Assembly (NCBI GenBank): GCA_028140765.1 | Contig: JAOIOX010000010.1 | Location: forward strand, 1-34,173 | Origin: Prochlorococcus sp. AH-736-N03 | GTDB lineage: Bacteria > Cyanobacteriota > Cyanobacteriia > PCC-6307 > Cyanobiaceae | Length of the DNA stretch: 34,173 bases | Direction of reading: 5' to 3' | Shown here: positions 8,824-18,392 of the stretch, piece after piece | Numbering within the stretch: the first letter of the stretch is position 1 | Layout of the letters: each line of letters begins with the position of its first letter | Notes under the pieces: model-generated | Seen by the model: the letters and a program-made list of their open reading frames with translations, nothing else | What the model was told of the DNA's origin: nothing | The model's database searches: none | Made by a program: the position numbers and the translations under genes

Positions 8824-8919
8824 TTTCATCAAAAGGTACTTAAGTAGTTTATTATTATTAAAGTTTGCTTTTAGGGTGAACTACACTTATCAAAAATTAT
8901 TTTATTTGGAGCTTTAAAA

Positions 8920-10995
8920 TTGGCACGCGACTTTCCCCTAGAACGAGTAAGGAACATAGGTATAGCCGCTCATATTGACGCAGGTAAGACAACAACTACT
9001 GAAAGAATTTTGTTTTATTCAGGTGTAGTCCATAAGATAGGAGAGGTTCATGATGGTGCTGCTGTAACCGATTGGATGGATCAAGAAAGAGAAAGAGGAA
9101 TAACTATTACTGCTGCTGCAATATCTACTAGTTGGCAAGATCATAGGATTAATATTATTGATACTCCTGGACACGTTGATTTTACTATTGAAGTTGAAAG
9201 ATCAATGCGTGTGTTGGATGGAGTTATAGCTGTATTTTGCGCAGTTGGTGGAGTTCAGCCTCAATCCGAAACGGTTTGGCGACAAGCAGATAGATACTCT
9301 GTTCCAAGAATGGTTTTTGTTAATAAAATGGACAGAACTGGTGCGGATTTTTTAAAGGTTAATAAGCAAATTAAAGATCGACTAAAGGCAAATGCACTTC
9401 CAATCCAGTTACCTATTGGGGCTGAAGGTGATCTCACAGGTATTATTGATTTAGTTGCCAACAAAGCATATCTTTACAAAAACGATTTAGGTACCGATAT
9501 CGAAGAAGCTCCAATACCATCTGATATGGAGGAGGAAGCTGCTGAGTGGAGATTTAAGCTAATGGAAAGTGTTGCAGAAAATGATGAAGAGTTAATAGAA
9601 ATATTTCTCGAAACAGGAGAACTATCAGAAGATCAACTTAAGAAAGGTATCAGAGAAGGGGTTTTAAAACATGGATTGGTTCCAGTATTATGCGGTTCAG
9701 CTTTTAAGAATAAAGGTGTCCAACTTGTACTAGATGCTGTAGTTGATTACTTACCAGCTCCAGTTGATGTGAAACCAATACAAGGTGTTCTACCCAGTGG
9801 TAAAGAAGACGTTAGACCCTCAGATGATAATGCTCCTTTCAGTGCATTAGCTTTCAAAGTAATGTCAGATCCCTACGGAAAATTAACTTTTGTAAGAATG
9901 TATTCGGGTGTTCTTTCAAAAGGAAGTTATGTAATGAATTCCACTAAGGATGCTAAAGAGAGAATTTCTAGATTAGTAATCCTAAAGGCTGATGAAAGAG
10001 AGGAGGTTGATGAATTGAGGGCTGGGGATTTAGGAGCTGTATTAGGTCTTAAAAACACAACAACTGGTGACACTCTATGTAATACAGAAGATCCTATAGT
10101 TTTGGAGACATTATTTATCCCTGAACCGGTTATCTCAGTGGCTGTTGAGCCAAAAACTAAAGGTGATATGGAAAAATTATCAAAAGCTTTAACTGCTTTA
10201 TCTGAAGAGGATCCGACTTTTAGGGTAAGTACTGATCCTGAGACAAATCAAACTGTTATTGCTGGAATGGGTGAGCTTCACCTAGAAATTCTTGTCGATA
10301 GGATGTTGAGAGAATTTAAAGTTGAAGCTAATATTGGAGCTCCTCAGGTTTCATACAGAGAGACAATTAGGTCAAGTTCCAAAGGTGAAGGTAAATACGC
10401 AAGACAAACGGGAGGAAAAGGTCAATATGGTCATGTAATAATTGAAATGGAACCTGCTGAAGTTGGTAAAGGATTTGAATTTGTTAACAAAATTGTTGGT
10501 GGAGCTGTCCCGAAAGAGTACATTGGACCTGCATCAAATGGAATGAAAGAAACCTGTGAATCTGGTGTTCTTGCCGGTTATCCACTCATTGATGTAAAAG
10601 TAACACTAGTCGATGGTTCATTCCACGATGTAGACTCATCTGAAATGGCCTTCAAAATTGCAGGTTCCATGGCTTTTAAAGATGGGGTTAAAAAATGCAA
10701 TCCTGTCCTATTAGAGCCTATGATGAAAGTTGAGGTCGAAAGTCCTGATGACTTTCTTGGATCTGTAATTGGTGATCTCTCTTCTAGGAGAGGTCAAGTA
10801 GAAGGACAATCCGTTGATGATGGATTGTCCAAGGTACAGGCCAAAGTGCCCTTAGCCGAAATGTTCGGTTATGCCACTCAACTCCGATCAATGACTCAAG
10901 GTCGGGGTATATTTTCAATGGAGTTCGCAAACTATGAGGAAGTTCCTCGTAATGTTGCTGAAGCTATCATTTCCAAGAATCAGGGCAACTCCTGA
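8920..10995 (+). CDS. fusA: Elongation factor G
   Basis: The 691-residue translocase GTPase that moves tRNA and mRNA on the ribosome and helps split ribosomes. GTPase motifs are intact: [13 protein letters not shown] (P-loop), DTPGHVDF (G3) and NKMD (G4). Domains II-V follow, including the GGKGQYGHV segment of domain IV and the C-terminal [14 protein letters not shown]. The start is TTG at 8920: it gives the standard cyanobacterial N-terminus [12 protein letters not shown] and has a GGAG ribosome-binding site at 8908-8911 with good spacing. It lies between rpsG and tufA in the classical str order, 44 bases before tufA. Confidence 0.98.
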   Translation: MARDFPLERVRNIGIAAHIDAGKTTTTERILFYSGVVHKIGEVHDGAAVTDWMDQERERGITITAAAISTSWQDHRINIIDTPGHVDFTIEVERSMRVLDGVIAVFCAVGGVQPQSETVWRQADRYSVPRMVFVNKMDRTGADFLKVNKQIKDRLKANALPIQLPIGAEGDLTGIIDLVANKAYLYKNDLGTDIEEAPIPSDMEEEAAEWRFKLMESVAENDEELIEIFLETGELSEDQLKKGIREGVLKHGLVPVLCGSAFKNKGVQLVLDAVVDYLPAPVDVKPIQGVLPSGKEDVRPSDDNAPFSALAFKVMSDPYGKLTFVRMYSGVLSKGSYVMNSTKDAKERISRLVILKADEREEVDELRAGDLGAVLGLKNTTTGDTLCNTEDPIVLETLFIPEPVISVAVEPKTKGDMEKLSKALTALSEEDPTFRVSTDPETNQTVIAGMGELHLEILVDRMLREFKVEANIGAPQVSYRETIRSSSKGEGKYARQTGGKGQYGHVIIEMEPAEVGKGFEFVNKIVGGAVPKEYIGPASNGMKETCESGVLAGYPLIDVKVTLVDGSFHDVDSSEMAFKIAGSMAFKDGVKKCNPVLLEPMMKVEVESPDDFLGSVIGDLSSRRGQVEGQSVDDGLSKVQAKVPLAEMFGYATQLRSMTQGRGIFSMEFANYEEVPRNVAEAIISKNQGNS

Positions 10996-11039
10996 TCTCT
11001 AAACTAAAACACTCTTAAACCCTCGATTCTTTAATTCAA

Positions 11040-12239
11040 ATGGCTCGCGAGAAGTTCGAAAGGAACAAACCACATGTCAACATAGGTACTATTGGCCATG
11101 TTGATCATGGAAAAACAACACTAACTGCTGCTATTACAAATGTTTTAGCAAAAAAAGGTCAAGCTCAAGCTCAAGACTATGGCGACATTGATGGCGCTCC
11201 TGAAGAAAGAGAGCGTGGAATTACTATCAATACAGCTCACGTCGAATATGAAACTGAAGGCAGACATTATGCTCATGTCGATTGCCCAGGACATGCTGAT
11301 TATGTGAAAAACATGATTACAGGGGCAGCACAGATGGACGGAGCTATTCTAGTTTGTGCCGCTACTGATGGTCCTATGGCTCAAACAAAAGAGCATATTC
11401 TTTTAGCTAAACAGGTTGGAGTTCCTGCTCTTGTTGTTGCTCTTAATAAATGCGATATGGTCGATGATGAAGAAATCATTGAACTCGTAGAAATGGAAAT
11501 CAGAGAACTATTAGACAGTTATGACTTCCCTGGAGATGATATTCCTATAGTCCAAGTTTCTGGTTTAAAAGCTCTCGAAGGAGATTCAACTTGGGAATCA
11601 AAGATTGAAGAATTAATGAAAGCTGTTGATGCTAGTATTCCAGAGCCTGAAAGAGAAGTTGATAAACCATTCTTGATGGCAGTAGAAGACGTTTTCTCAA
11701 TTACTGGTAGAGGTACTGTAGCTACTGGAAGAATTGAGAGAGGGAAAGTAAAGGTTGGAGAAGAAGTTGAAATAGTTGGAATACGAGACACAAGGGTAAC
11801 AACTGTTACTGGAGTCGAAATGTTCCGCAAACTTCTTGATGAAGGTATGGCTGGCGATAATGTTGGTCTACTTTTACGTGGTGTTCAGAAAGAAGATATT
11901 GAGAGAGGAATGGTACTTGTTAAGAAAGGATCTATTACCCCTCATACTCAGTTTGAAGGCGAAGTTTACGTTCTAAAAAAAGAAGAGGGCGGAAGGCATA
12001 CTCCTTTCTTCGCAGGATACAGACCACAGTTTTACATCAGAACAACTGATGTGACAGGTCAAATCACGGCCTTTACTTCCGATGATGGTTCTAATGTTGA
12101 AATGGTTATGCCTGGTGACAGAATCAAGATGACTGGAGAATTAATTTGTCCAGTAGCTATCGAACAAGGTATGAGATTCGCAATCCGTGAAGGTGGACGT
12201 ACCATTGGTGCTGGAGTTGTTTCTAAAATTCTCAAATAA
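11040..12239 (+). CDS. tufA: Elongation factor Tu
   Basis: The 399-residue GTPase that delivers aminoacyl-tRNA to the ribosomal A site. Motifs are intact: [15 protein letters not shown] (P-loop), [15 protein letters not shown] (G3 and switch II) and NKCD (G4). Domains 2 and 3 follow, with [17 protein letters not shown] and a standard ending ([10 protein letters not shown]). The N-terminal [17 protein letters not shown] is typical of cyanobacteria and plastids. It is the only tuf copy in the window. A 100-base spacer with a perfect inverted repeat separates it from rpsJ. Confidence 0.98.
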   Translation: MAREKFERNKPHVNIGTIGHVDHGKTTLTAAITNVLAKKGQAQAQDYGDIDGAPEERERGITINTAHVEYETEGRHYAHVDCPGHADYVKNMITGAAQMDGAILVCAATDGPMAQTKEHILLAKQVGVPALVVALNKCDMVDDEEIIELVEMEIRELLDSYDFPGDDIPIVQVSGLKALEGDSTWESKIEELMKAVDASIPEPEREVDKPFLMAVEDVFSITGRGTVATGRIERGKVKVGEEVEIVGIRDTRVTTVTGVEMFRKLLDEGMAGDNVGLLLRGVQKEDIERGMVLVKKGSITPHTQFEGEVYVLKKEEGGRHTPFFAGYRPQFYIRTTDVTGQITAFTSDDGSNVEMVMPGDRIKMTGELICPVAIEQGMRFAIREGGRTIGAGVVSKILK

Positions 12240-12292
12240 TATATTTGAAATTTAAGAAATTAACCTTAATCACCTAAAATATACACATGGAT

Positions 12293-12317
12293 AAGGGTCA
12301 TTGATTAAATGACCCTT
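12293..12317 (+). terminator. Perfect 10-bp hairpin between tufA and rpsJ (possible attenuator or RNA-stability element)
   Basis: AAGGGTCATT at 12293-12302 and AATGACCCTT at 12308-12317 are exact reverse complements around a 5-base GATTA loop. Five G-C pairs make it the strongest short inverted repeat I found in the window. It starts 54 bases after the tufA stop and ends 22 bases before the rpsJ ATG. No run of U follows, so it may act as a partial terminator, a 3'-end stabiliser of the abundant tufA message, or a translational control site for rpsJ. Function is inferred. Confidence 0.55.
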
Positions 12318-12339
12318 CTACTAGAAGTTATTTGAAACT

Positions 12340-12660
12340 ATGACTGCATCAATTGCACAACAAAAAATAAGAATAAGACTAAAAGCATTCGATAGAAGAA
12401 TGCTGGATTTATCTTGTGACAAAATAATCCAAACTGCTGATACTACTTCTGCCTCAGCAATTGGTCCAATACCTTTACCTACAAAAAGAAAGATTTATTG
12501 TGTCTTAAGATCTCCACATGTTGACAAAGATTCTAGAGAGCATTTTGAAACAAGAACACATAGAAGAATAATAGATATCTACAGTCCTTCTGCAAAAACT
12601 ATTGATGCTTTAATGAAACTAGATCTTCCTAGTGGCGTAGATATAGAAGTTAAACTTTAA
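12340..12660 (+). CDS. rpsJ: 30S ribosomal protein S10
   Basis: A 106-residue small-subunit protein that also serves as NusE in transcription antitermination complexes. Recognisable conserved stretches are [50 protein letters not shown] (given in part) and a C-terminus ending [13 protein letters not shown]. In many bacteria rpsJ heads the S10 operon; in cyanobacteria it typically follows tufA as here. A hairpin separates it from tufA, so its level may be uncoupled from that of EF-Tu. Confidence 0.97.
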   Translation: MTASIAQQKIRIRLKAFDRRMLDLSCDKIIQTADTTSASAIGPIPLPTKRKIYCVLRSPHVDKDSREHFETRTHRRIIDIYSPSAKTIDALMKLDLPSGVDIEVKL

Positions 12661-12714
12661 TAAATCCCGAAACCGCCCTAAATTGATTAATATAAAAAAA
12701 GAAATGAGGTTTAA

Positions 12715-13371
12715 ATGGGAGAACTCTCAGTAAGGGAATTACCTCTATTTCCTTTGCCAGAAGTAGTTCTTTTTCCTCAAGAAGTTTTGCCTTTGCATAT
12801 TTTTGAATCGAGATATAGGATGATGCTCCAATCTGTTCTTGAAAGTGATTCTATGTTTGGAGTTATTAAGTGGGATCCAATTACTAAAAGTATGGCTAAC
12901 GTTGGATGTTGCGCACAAATTATAAAACATCAAACTGCAGAGGATGGGAGAAGTAATATTATCACTCTCGGACAACAAAGATTTCAAGTTTTAGAAATTA
13001 TGCGTTCAACGCCATTTTGTTCAGCCATGGTCAGTTGGATTAGCGATGATAATATTGATGACTTTCAAAAATTAGATTCTCTAAAAGACTCAGTAAAAGA
13101 AGCACTTAATGATGTTATAAATTTAACAAGTAAATTAACTAATACCAAGAAAAATCTACCTGATAAATTACCTGATAACCCATTGGATTTATCATTTTGG
13201 ATTGGAGCTCATTTGGGCGGACCTGTTGCGGAGGAACAGCAAAGACTTCTTGAAGAGAGAAATACTTTTACCCGTTTGCAAAGAGAATATGAAATGCTTG
13301 ATCATACAAGAAAACAACTTGCAGCAAGAACAGCATTGAAAGAAAGTTTTCCTGATATAAAAGAAAATTAA
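12715..13371 (+). CDS. LON N-terminal (substrate-binding) domain protein
   Basis: A 218-residue protein made of the N-terminal domain of Lon protease without its ATPase or peptidase parts. The signature ELPLFPLPEVVLFPQEVLPL, the following HIFESRYRMML and a later TLGQQRFQVLEI strand place it in this family. The C-terminal part (about 150-215) is helical, with many charged residues (EEQQRLLEERNTFTRLQREY). Stand-alone LON-N proteins are universal in cyanobacteria and plants, but their role is not settled; a chaperone or adaptor function is often assumed. A GAGGT site at 12706-12710 supports the ATG. The stop codon is followed immediately by the ATG of the methyltransferase, so the pair is translationally coupled. 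Confidence 0.9.
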   Translation: MGELSVRELPLFPLPEVVLFPQEVLPLHIFESRYRMMLQSVLESDSMFGVIKWDPITKSMANVGCCAQIIKHQTAEDGRSNIITLGQQRFQVLEIMRSTPFCSAMVSWISDDNIDDFQKLDSLKDSVKEALNDVINLTSKLTNTKKNLPDKLPDNPLDLSFWIGAHLGGPVAEEQQRLLEERNTFTRLQREYEMLDHTRKQLAARTALKESFPDIKEN

Positions 13372-14304
13372 ATGTTTGAATTATTATTTCCTTTTTTTTT
13401 ACTAGTTTTATTATTTCTATTGCTATTTATAATCTGGAGAATTAAAGCTAGAAAATATATTTCTTCCAGCACAGTTGCTTCTGCATATGATGCTTGGACC
13501 CAGGATAAATTACTTGAGAGATTATGGGGAGAACATATACATTTGGGTTTTTATCCCTCAGGAAAAAATATTGATTTTAGAAAGGCTAAAGTTAAGTTTG
13601 TTCATGAATTAGTCAAATGGAGTGGTTTAGATAAATTGCCAAAGGGATCAAGAATCCTCGATGTAGGTTGTGGAATAGGCGGAAGTTCCAGGATTCTTGC
13701 GGAATATTATGGTTTTAATGTCACTGGGATTACAATAAGTCCGGCTCAAGTTAAAAGAGCTAGAGAACTTACTCCTAATGGACTAAATTGCAACTTCCAA
13801 GTTATGGATGCATTGGATTTGAAATTTGAAGATGGATCATTTGATGCAGTCTGGAGTGTTGAGGCTGGTGCACACATGAATGATAAAACTAGGTTTGCAG
13901 ATGAAATGCTGAGAACTCTAAGACCTGATGGTTATTTGGCATTGGCTGATTGGAACTCAAGAGATCTTGTGTCATACCCCCCATCATTTTTTGAAAAGTT
14001 AGTTCTTAAACAATTACTAGAACAATGGGTACATCCAAATTTTATTAGCATTAATGAATTCGGTAATATTCTTAGATCTAACAAAAATAGTTCAGGAAGA
14101 GTTATTGCTGAAAATTGGAATTCCTATACTAATCCCTCATGGTATGACTCCATCATTGAAGGAATTCGAAGGCCTTTCGCAATTTTGTCACTTGGCCCAT
14201 TCGCTATATTAAAGTCGATTAGAGAGATCCCAACAATACTTCTCATGAATTGGGCATTTAGAAAAGGTTTAATGGAGTTTGGAGTTTATAAATGTAGAGG
14301 ATAA
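13372..14304 (+). CDS. MPBQ/MSBQ methyltransferase (Sll0418-like), SAM-dependent
   Basis: A 310-residue class I methyltransferase with an N-terminal membrane anchor (residues 4-22, almost all Leu/Phe/Ile). The SAM-binding motif ILDVGCGIGGSSR begins at residue 95. The segments SVASAYD-like (here TVASAYDAWT), WGEHIHLGFY, GFNVTGITISPAQVKRA, WSVEAGAHM and IREIPTILLMNWAF match, from memory, the Synechocystis Sll0418 enzyme that methylates 2-methyl-6-phytylbenzoquinol in tocopherol synthesis (and the solanesyl analogue in plastoquinone synthesis). Membrane anchoring fits its lipid substrate. Which quinone it serves here is inference. It has zero spacing from the LON-N gene and ends one base from the convergent pheA stop. 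A gamma-tocopherol methyltransferase is less likely because the motifs fit Sll0418 better. Confidence 0.87.
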   Translation: MFELLFPFFLLVLLFLLLFIIWRIKARKYISSSTVASAYDAWTQDKLLERLWGEHIHLGFYPSGKNIDFRKAKVKFVHELVKWSGLDKLPKGSRILDVGCGIGGSSRILAEYYGFNVTGITISPAQVKRARELTPNGLNCNFQVMDALDLKFEDGSFDAVWSVEAGAHMNDKTRFADEMLRTLRPDGYLALADWNSRDLVSYPPSFFEKLVLKQLLEQWVHPNFISINEFGNILRSNKNSSGRVIAENWNSYTNPSWYDSIIEGIRRPFAILSLGPFAILKSIREIPTILLMNWAFRKGLMEFGVYKCRG

Positions 14305-14305
14305 A

Positions 14306-15151
14306 TTAATTTAGTTCAATATTCTCAGAAAAATAACTTCCAAAATTTACAAAATTATTACAAAGTGGTTTTAGCTTATTTTGCAGTTCAAGAAACTTTT
14401 CAATGTTATGTTGATCATTTATTTCTAAATCAATATAAATTATATATTCGCCTAATTCTCTTTTTGAAGGTCTAGATTCAATTTTACTCATATTGAACCC
14501 AAAATCCGCAATATAATTGATTGCTTTAAGCAAAGCTCCAGGTTTATTTGATATTAATGAGAAAGCGAAACTGGCAATATTAGCTAGATTCGCATTTGAT
14601 TCCTTACTCAATAAGACAAATCTAGTGCAATTACCTGGAACATCATTTATGGGAAAGGCTAATTCTTTAAGTCCTTCGATTTTAATTAATGATTTTGAAC
14701 CGATAGCAGCTCTGAATTTACTCCCCTTAACCATATTGACAGCTTCTGATGTTGAATTTGTTGGAAGAGGAATTGCATTTGGAAGATTTTCAGATAACCA
14801 TTCTGAACATTGAGCTAGTGCTTGAGGATGAGATAATACTTCTGAAATATTTGAAAGTTCACCATCACTAATTAATGCATGTTTTATAGGTAAAACAATT
14901 GCTTGATTTATAAAGATTTCAGGAAATTTCCAAAGTGAATCTAGAGTAGCCGTAACGCCCCCTTCTACAGAATTTTCTATAGGGACTACAGCAGCATCAC
15001 AAATGTTGTACGCTAACGATTTAATAACCGAATGTAACCCATTACATGGTACAAATATAGGTGTCTGAAAATTGGCAAGCTTTGATAATATATGAGCTGC
15101 TTTTTCTGCGTATGTTCCTTTTGGACCTAAATATGCAACTTGTTTGCGCAT
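14306..15151 (-). CDS. pheA: Prephenate dehydratase
   Basis: Converts prephenate to phenylpyruvate in phenylalanine synthesis; monofunctional, with no chorismate mutase domain. The catalytic domain (1-190) starts KQVAYLGPKGTYAEKAA and contains VPIENSVEGGV and the CTRFVLL segment holding the catalytic TRF motif. The C-terminal ACT domain (about 195-280) has KPGALLKAINYIADFGFN and the ESRPSKR loop that binds the feedback inhibitor phenylalanine. I place the start at the ATG at 15151 (MRKQVAYLG), giving 281 residues, because homologues begin right before this strand. An in-frame ATG at 15178 would add nine residues (MITFFLRLI). It ends one base from the methyltransferase stop. Confidence 0.95.
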   Translation of the reverse strand: MRKQVAYLGPKGTYAEKAAHILSKLANFQTPIFVPCNGLHSVIKSLAYNICDAAVVPIENSVEGGVTATLDSLWKFPEIFINQAIVLPIKHALISDGELSNISEVLSHPQALAQCSEWLSENLPNAIPLPTNSTSEAVNMVKGSKFRAAIGSKSLIKIEGLKELAFPINDVPGNCTRFVLLSKESNANLANIASFAFSLISNKPGALLKAINYIADFGFNMSKIESRPSKRELGEYIIYIDLEINDQHNIEKFLELQNKLKPLCNNFVNFGSYFSENIELN

Positions 15152-15202
15152 GATTAATCGTAAAAAAAAAGTGATCAAATAAGCATTGGAGGAATATAGA
15201 AA

Positions 15203-15721
15203 ATGCTATTGTCTTTTGATGCTAAACAGAAACTAAAGCTTTCTGTAACACGTAATAAAGATTATCTTTCTAAATATCTTTTGGAAGAAGAAAGAGTCGT
15301 TGGAGCAATGCTTGACTCCAAAAAATTAGTACCAGAAGGAGAAGGTAGATATAAGTATACAGTAACAAGTTTTAAGGTTTTTCAATTAGATATTAATCCT
15401 GTTGTCTCAATTGGGGTAGAAAATAAAGATGGAATTTTAAAAATGAGTGCCCTTGAAAGTACATTGGATGGCTTGGGTATCATAGATGATTTTAATCTTA
15501 TTTTGAAAGCTAATTTGGAAGCAACTGATATTGGGTTAGAAGGCGAGGCGCTTCTAGGAGTGTCTGTTAGCCAACCCCCTCTGCTGAAACTGGTACCAAA
15601 GAAAATTTTGGAATCTACTGGTCATTCGGTATTAAATGGGATTCTGTTGGGTATAAAGTCCAGGGTTCAACAGCAACTGGTAAAAGATTTTTTTGATTGG
15701 TGTGAATTAAATAAGATTTGA
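15203..15721 (+). CDS. DUF1997 family protein
   Basis: A 172-residue protein conserved in cyanobacteria and plastids. The features I recognise are the start-proximal [14 protein letters not shown], a central beta-rich lipid-binding-like fold ([20 protein letters not shown]), and a C-terminal helix with [20 protein letters not shown]. There is no signal peptide or transmembrane helix, and no catalytic motif. Its function is unknown. A strong GGAGG site at 15188-15192 supports the ATG. The gene is divergent from pheA, with 51 bases between starts, and its last 15 bases overlap the end of the convergent rnhB. Confidence 0.85.
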   Translation: MLLSFDAKQKLKLSVTRNKDYLSKYLLEEERVVGAMLDSKKLVPEGEGRYKYTVTSFKVFQLDINPVVSIGVENKDGILKMSALESTLDGLGIIDDFNLILKANLEATDIGLEGEALLGVSVSQPPLLKLVPKKILESTGHSVLNGILLGIKSRVQQQLVKDFFDWCELNKI

Positions 15722-16324
15722 TTTCTTTAAAAAACTTTTCCTATGTAGTTTAGTTATTCCATTTTTTTTGATTAATGTAAGATGCTCTCTGGTACCATAT
15801 CCCTTATTTTTACATATTAAGTATCCTGAGTATTTTCTTTCTAACCTCACCATTAGATTATCTCGAGAAACTTTTGCCACTATGCTTGCTGAAGCTATCG
15901 AGATAAACTTTGAGTCTCCAGATACTATATTTTTCTGAGTTCCTTTCCATGGTCTCAATAATAAGGGGCCATCAACTATTAATTCAGATGGCTTCTTTTT
16001 TAATTTTTTTAAAGCTCTTATCATTGAAAGTTCAGTCGCAACTCTGATTCCTAATTTATCTATTTCTCTAGCCGAAGATTGCCCAATTCCATAATCTGAA
16101 GAGAGTAATAAAATTTTTGGTAAAAGTAATTTTCTTTTTTTGGGAGTTAATTTTTTACTATCTGTTACTCCTAATTGTTTTAAAGTGAATTTATTTTTTT
16201 CAGTTAACTCAACAACTGCTGAAAAAACTGGACCAAAAATTGCTCCCCTTCCCACTTCATCTATACCAACCTCGGATACTTTATTCAATGCTTGCTGAAG
16301 ATCTTCTTCTTTTTTTTCTTGCAT
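15707..16324 (-). CDS. rnhB: Ribonuclease HII
   Basis: Cleaves RNA in RNA-DNA hybrids and starts removal of single ribonucleotides misincorporated in DNA. The family signature [14 protein letters not shown] carries catalytic Asp22 and Glu23. The other acidic residues are in ELIVDGP and the [11 protein letters not shown] segment, where the GT-type RNaseHII tail [11 protein letters not shown] follows. At 205 residues it is normal length. The ATG at 16324 overlaps the 3' end of rne by 44 bases; a TTG at 16288 (codon 13) would reduce this to 8 bases and still keep all conserved residues, so the exact start is open. It should be co-transcribed with rne and overlaps the convergent DUF1997 gene by 15 bases. 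Confidence 0.95.
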   Translation of the reverse strand: MQEKKEEDLQQALNKVSEVGIDEVGRGAIFGPVFSAVVELTEKNKFTLKQLGVTDSKKLTPKKRKLLLPKILLLSSDYGIGQSSAREIDKLGIRVATELSMIRALKKLKKKPSELIVDGPLLLRPWKGTQKNIVSGDSKFISIASASIVAKVSRDNLMVRLERKYSGYLICKNKGYGTREHLTLIKKNGITKLHRKSFLKKSNLI

Positions 16325-18095
16325 TTTTTAGGTCATCTTTAACTTCAATTTCGTCCTTTTCTTCTGTAAATATAACTTCATTAATTTCATTTGTTGAGTT
16401 GCCTTGAGAATTTTCTTTATCTTCAATTTTAATTTGAATCTTTTCTTCTCCCGATTTTGAGCTTTTTTTAATTTGTTTTGATTTTGTTTTTTTATTTTTA
16501 TCTAAGGTTTTTTCGGTTTCCTCATTACTGTCTTTTAAACGCACAAAATTATTGCTAGTTAGATATTCTTTACCTAACTTTATAAGAGGATTAATACCTA
16601 ATTGGCTGAAAACAATTTTTTCTTCATTAGTAAGATCAACTGTTATTATATTTTTTTCTTTTGAATTTGATTGGTTCAAATTATCATTATCATTTTCTTT
16701 TTTATAAGAAGAATTCTCTTTACTTAGGTCTTTGGAGTTAATTAATTCCTTGTTAATTATTTTTTCTTGCTCATAAGTTGATTGAAGAGTATCTATATCT
16801 AGAGATTTTAAATTGTCTGATTGATTAAATTTATTTTCATCATTTTTAATTTTTAAGTTAGAAATTTCCTGATTTAATATATTTTCTACATGTCCTGTCC
16901 CATCACATGTAGAACATTTTTTACCAAATAATTCATATATATTTTGACCTTGTCTTTTTCTGGTTAACTCTACCAAGCCTAATTCTGTAAGCTGAGCTAT
17001 TTGAGGCCTAGCAGAATCATCTTTTATTGCTGAGGTAAAATGTTCAAGTAACTGAAATTGATCTCTTCTTGATTCCATATCAATAAAATCTACTACTATA
17101 ACTCCACCAATATTTCTTAACTTCATTTGTCTTGAGATTTCAACCGCTGCTTCGCAATTCGTCCACAAAACGGTTTGCCTTGAGTTGGCGGATCTTGTAA
17201 ATGATCCAGAGTTTACATCGATTACTGTTAAAGCTTCAGTAGGTTCAATGATTATATAACCACCCGAAGGAAGATCTACTCTCGGCTGGAGGGCTTTTTG
17301 TATTGTTTTTTTAATTTCATATTTCTCGAAAATATGTTGGTTCAAACTGTTATCGTGAAATTCAACTTCTATATCCGATTCATAATTTTTTAAAAAATCT
17401 TTTGCCCTTGTAACTGAAAATTCACTGTCAATAATTATGCTTTTAGTTGATTCTTTAATATGATCTCTTAAGATCTTCAGAGAGAAATCATCATCTCTTT
17501 TAACTAAATTTGGGGGATTATTAGCTTCAGAGACTTTTAGTACATTTTCCCATTGTTGAATTAAGCTTTCTAAATCTTCAATTAGAAGTTCTTCTTTTAT
17601 CTTTTCAGCCTCTGTTCTAAATAACAATCCTGTACTAGGTGGTTTTATTAAAACCCCAAGAGCTTTCAAACGGCTTCGTTCTGTTTCTGTATTTATTTTT
17701 CTGGAAATATTTACTCCTTGACCATATGGCTGTAATATCAGGTATTTTCCTGGTATTGATATACTTCCAGTTAGTCTAGGCCCTTTAGATCCAGTGGGTT
17801 CCTTTATTACCTGTACTAAAACTTTTTGTTTTGGTTCTAGTAATTCAGTTATTCCAAATGTTCCTTTTTTGAGTCTTAGTGGACCTAAATCTGAAACATG
17901 GATGAATCCATTTTTCTCACTTTCACCAATATTTATGAAAGCGGCATCAATGCCAGGAAGAACATTTTCAACTGTTCCTAAAAAAATATCGCCAATTTGA
18001 TATTGACCTTGTGCGACGATTAATTCATCAACTCGATCATCTGTGAGTAGTGCTGCAATTCGAGCCTGCTCAGCGATGATAATATGCTGAGACAT
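16281..18095 (-). CDS. rne: Ribonuclease E/G
   Basis: The central endoribonuclease of mRNA decay and RNA processing. The 604-residue protein has an N-terminal S1 domain ([20 protein letters not shown] near residues 32-60), a 5'-sensor/RNase H-like region, and the catalytic aspartates in TVIDVNSG and VVDFIDME (around residues 290-345). The Zn-link cysteines are in [11 protein letters not shown] (about 395). The tail from about 405 is low-complexity, rich in Lys, Asn, Asp and Glu, and far shorter than in E. coli. It ends in [11 protein letters not shown], close to the Arg-rich RRRRSSA motif reported to bind PNPase in cyanobacteria. It is followed by overlapping rnhB. Its 5' side has a long AU-rich spacer that could carry an autoregulatory leader. 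Confidence 0.95.
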   Translation of the reverse strand: MSQHIIIAEQARIAALLTDDRVDELIVAQGQYQIGDIFLGTVENVLPGIDAAFINIGESEKNGFIHVSDLGPLRLKKGTFGITELLEPKQKVLVQVIKEPTGSKGPRLTGSISIPGKYLILQPYGQGVNISRKINTETERSRLKALGVLIKPPSTGLLFRTEAEKIKEELLIEDLESLIQQWENVLKVSEANNPPNLVKRDDDFSLKILRDHIKESTKSIIIDSEFSVTRAKDFLKNYESDIEVEFHDNSLNQHIFEKYEIKKTIQKALQPRVDLPSGGYIIIEPTEALTVIDVNSGSFTRSANSRQTVLWTNCEAAVEISRQMKLRNIGGVIVVDFIDMESRRDQFQLLEHFTSAIKDDSARPQIAQLTELGLVELTRKRQGQNIYELFGKKCSTCDGTGHVENILNQEISNLKIKNDENKFNQSDNLKSLDIDTLQSTYEQEKIINKELINSKDLSKENSSYKKENDNDNLNQSNSKEKNIITVDLTNEEKIVFSQLGINPLIKLGKEYLTSNNFVRLKDSNEETEKTLDKNKKTKSKQIKKSSKSGEEKIQIKIEDKENSQGNSTNEINEVIFTEEKDEIEVKDDLKNARKKRRRSSASIE

Positions 18096-18392
18096 ATAAT
18101 TGATTCTGTATGATTTGAATTTTGAAAATCAACTAAATTAAAGAGTTAGATTTTTATTTTTTTATAAAGCAATTTTTATAGCTTTAGTTATTTACTTTTT
18201 AAAATTAATAAAGTTAATAGTGATTGAATTCTACTATTTATAAAGCTTTAGACGATTTTCAAACTAATTGAAATTGAATTCATAGCTATGATTTTCTCTT
18301 AAATCAATCATAACTAAACTAATATTAACATCTAATCACCATTAAAGCACGTTGATACATTATTCTTATATAGGCGAAATTATTTTTCTAAA
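18096..18392. promoter_or_regulatory. 297-base divergent spacer between rne and dapL
   Basis: It holds the promoters of both genes and probably the 5' leader of rne. It is extremely AT-rich. Near dapL the sequence CTTATATAGG (TATATA at 18367-18372) could be a -10, giving a leader of under 20 bases. On the rne side the minus strand has A-rich tracts and TATAAA-like hexamers about 60-100 bases upstream of the ATG. I see no clear stem-loop or small ORF. Confidence 0.45.

Noticed and set aside
8842-8888. Imperfect long-range stem in the rpsG-fusA spacer as an S7 control site
   Set aside because: Pairing of 8842-8849 with 8879-8888 needs a two-base bulge and closes a loop of about 30 bases; it is weak and AT-rich, so I do not call it a regulatory element.
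8729-8917. 62-codon open frame spanning the end of rpsG and the spacer before fusA
   Set aside because: It overlaps the well-conserved S7 C-terminus in another phase and encodes no known motif.
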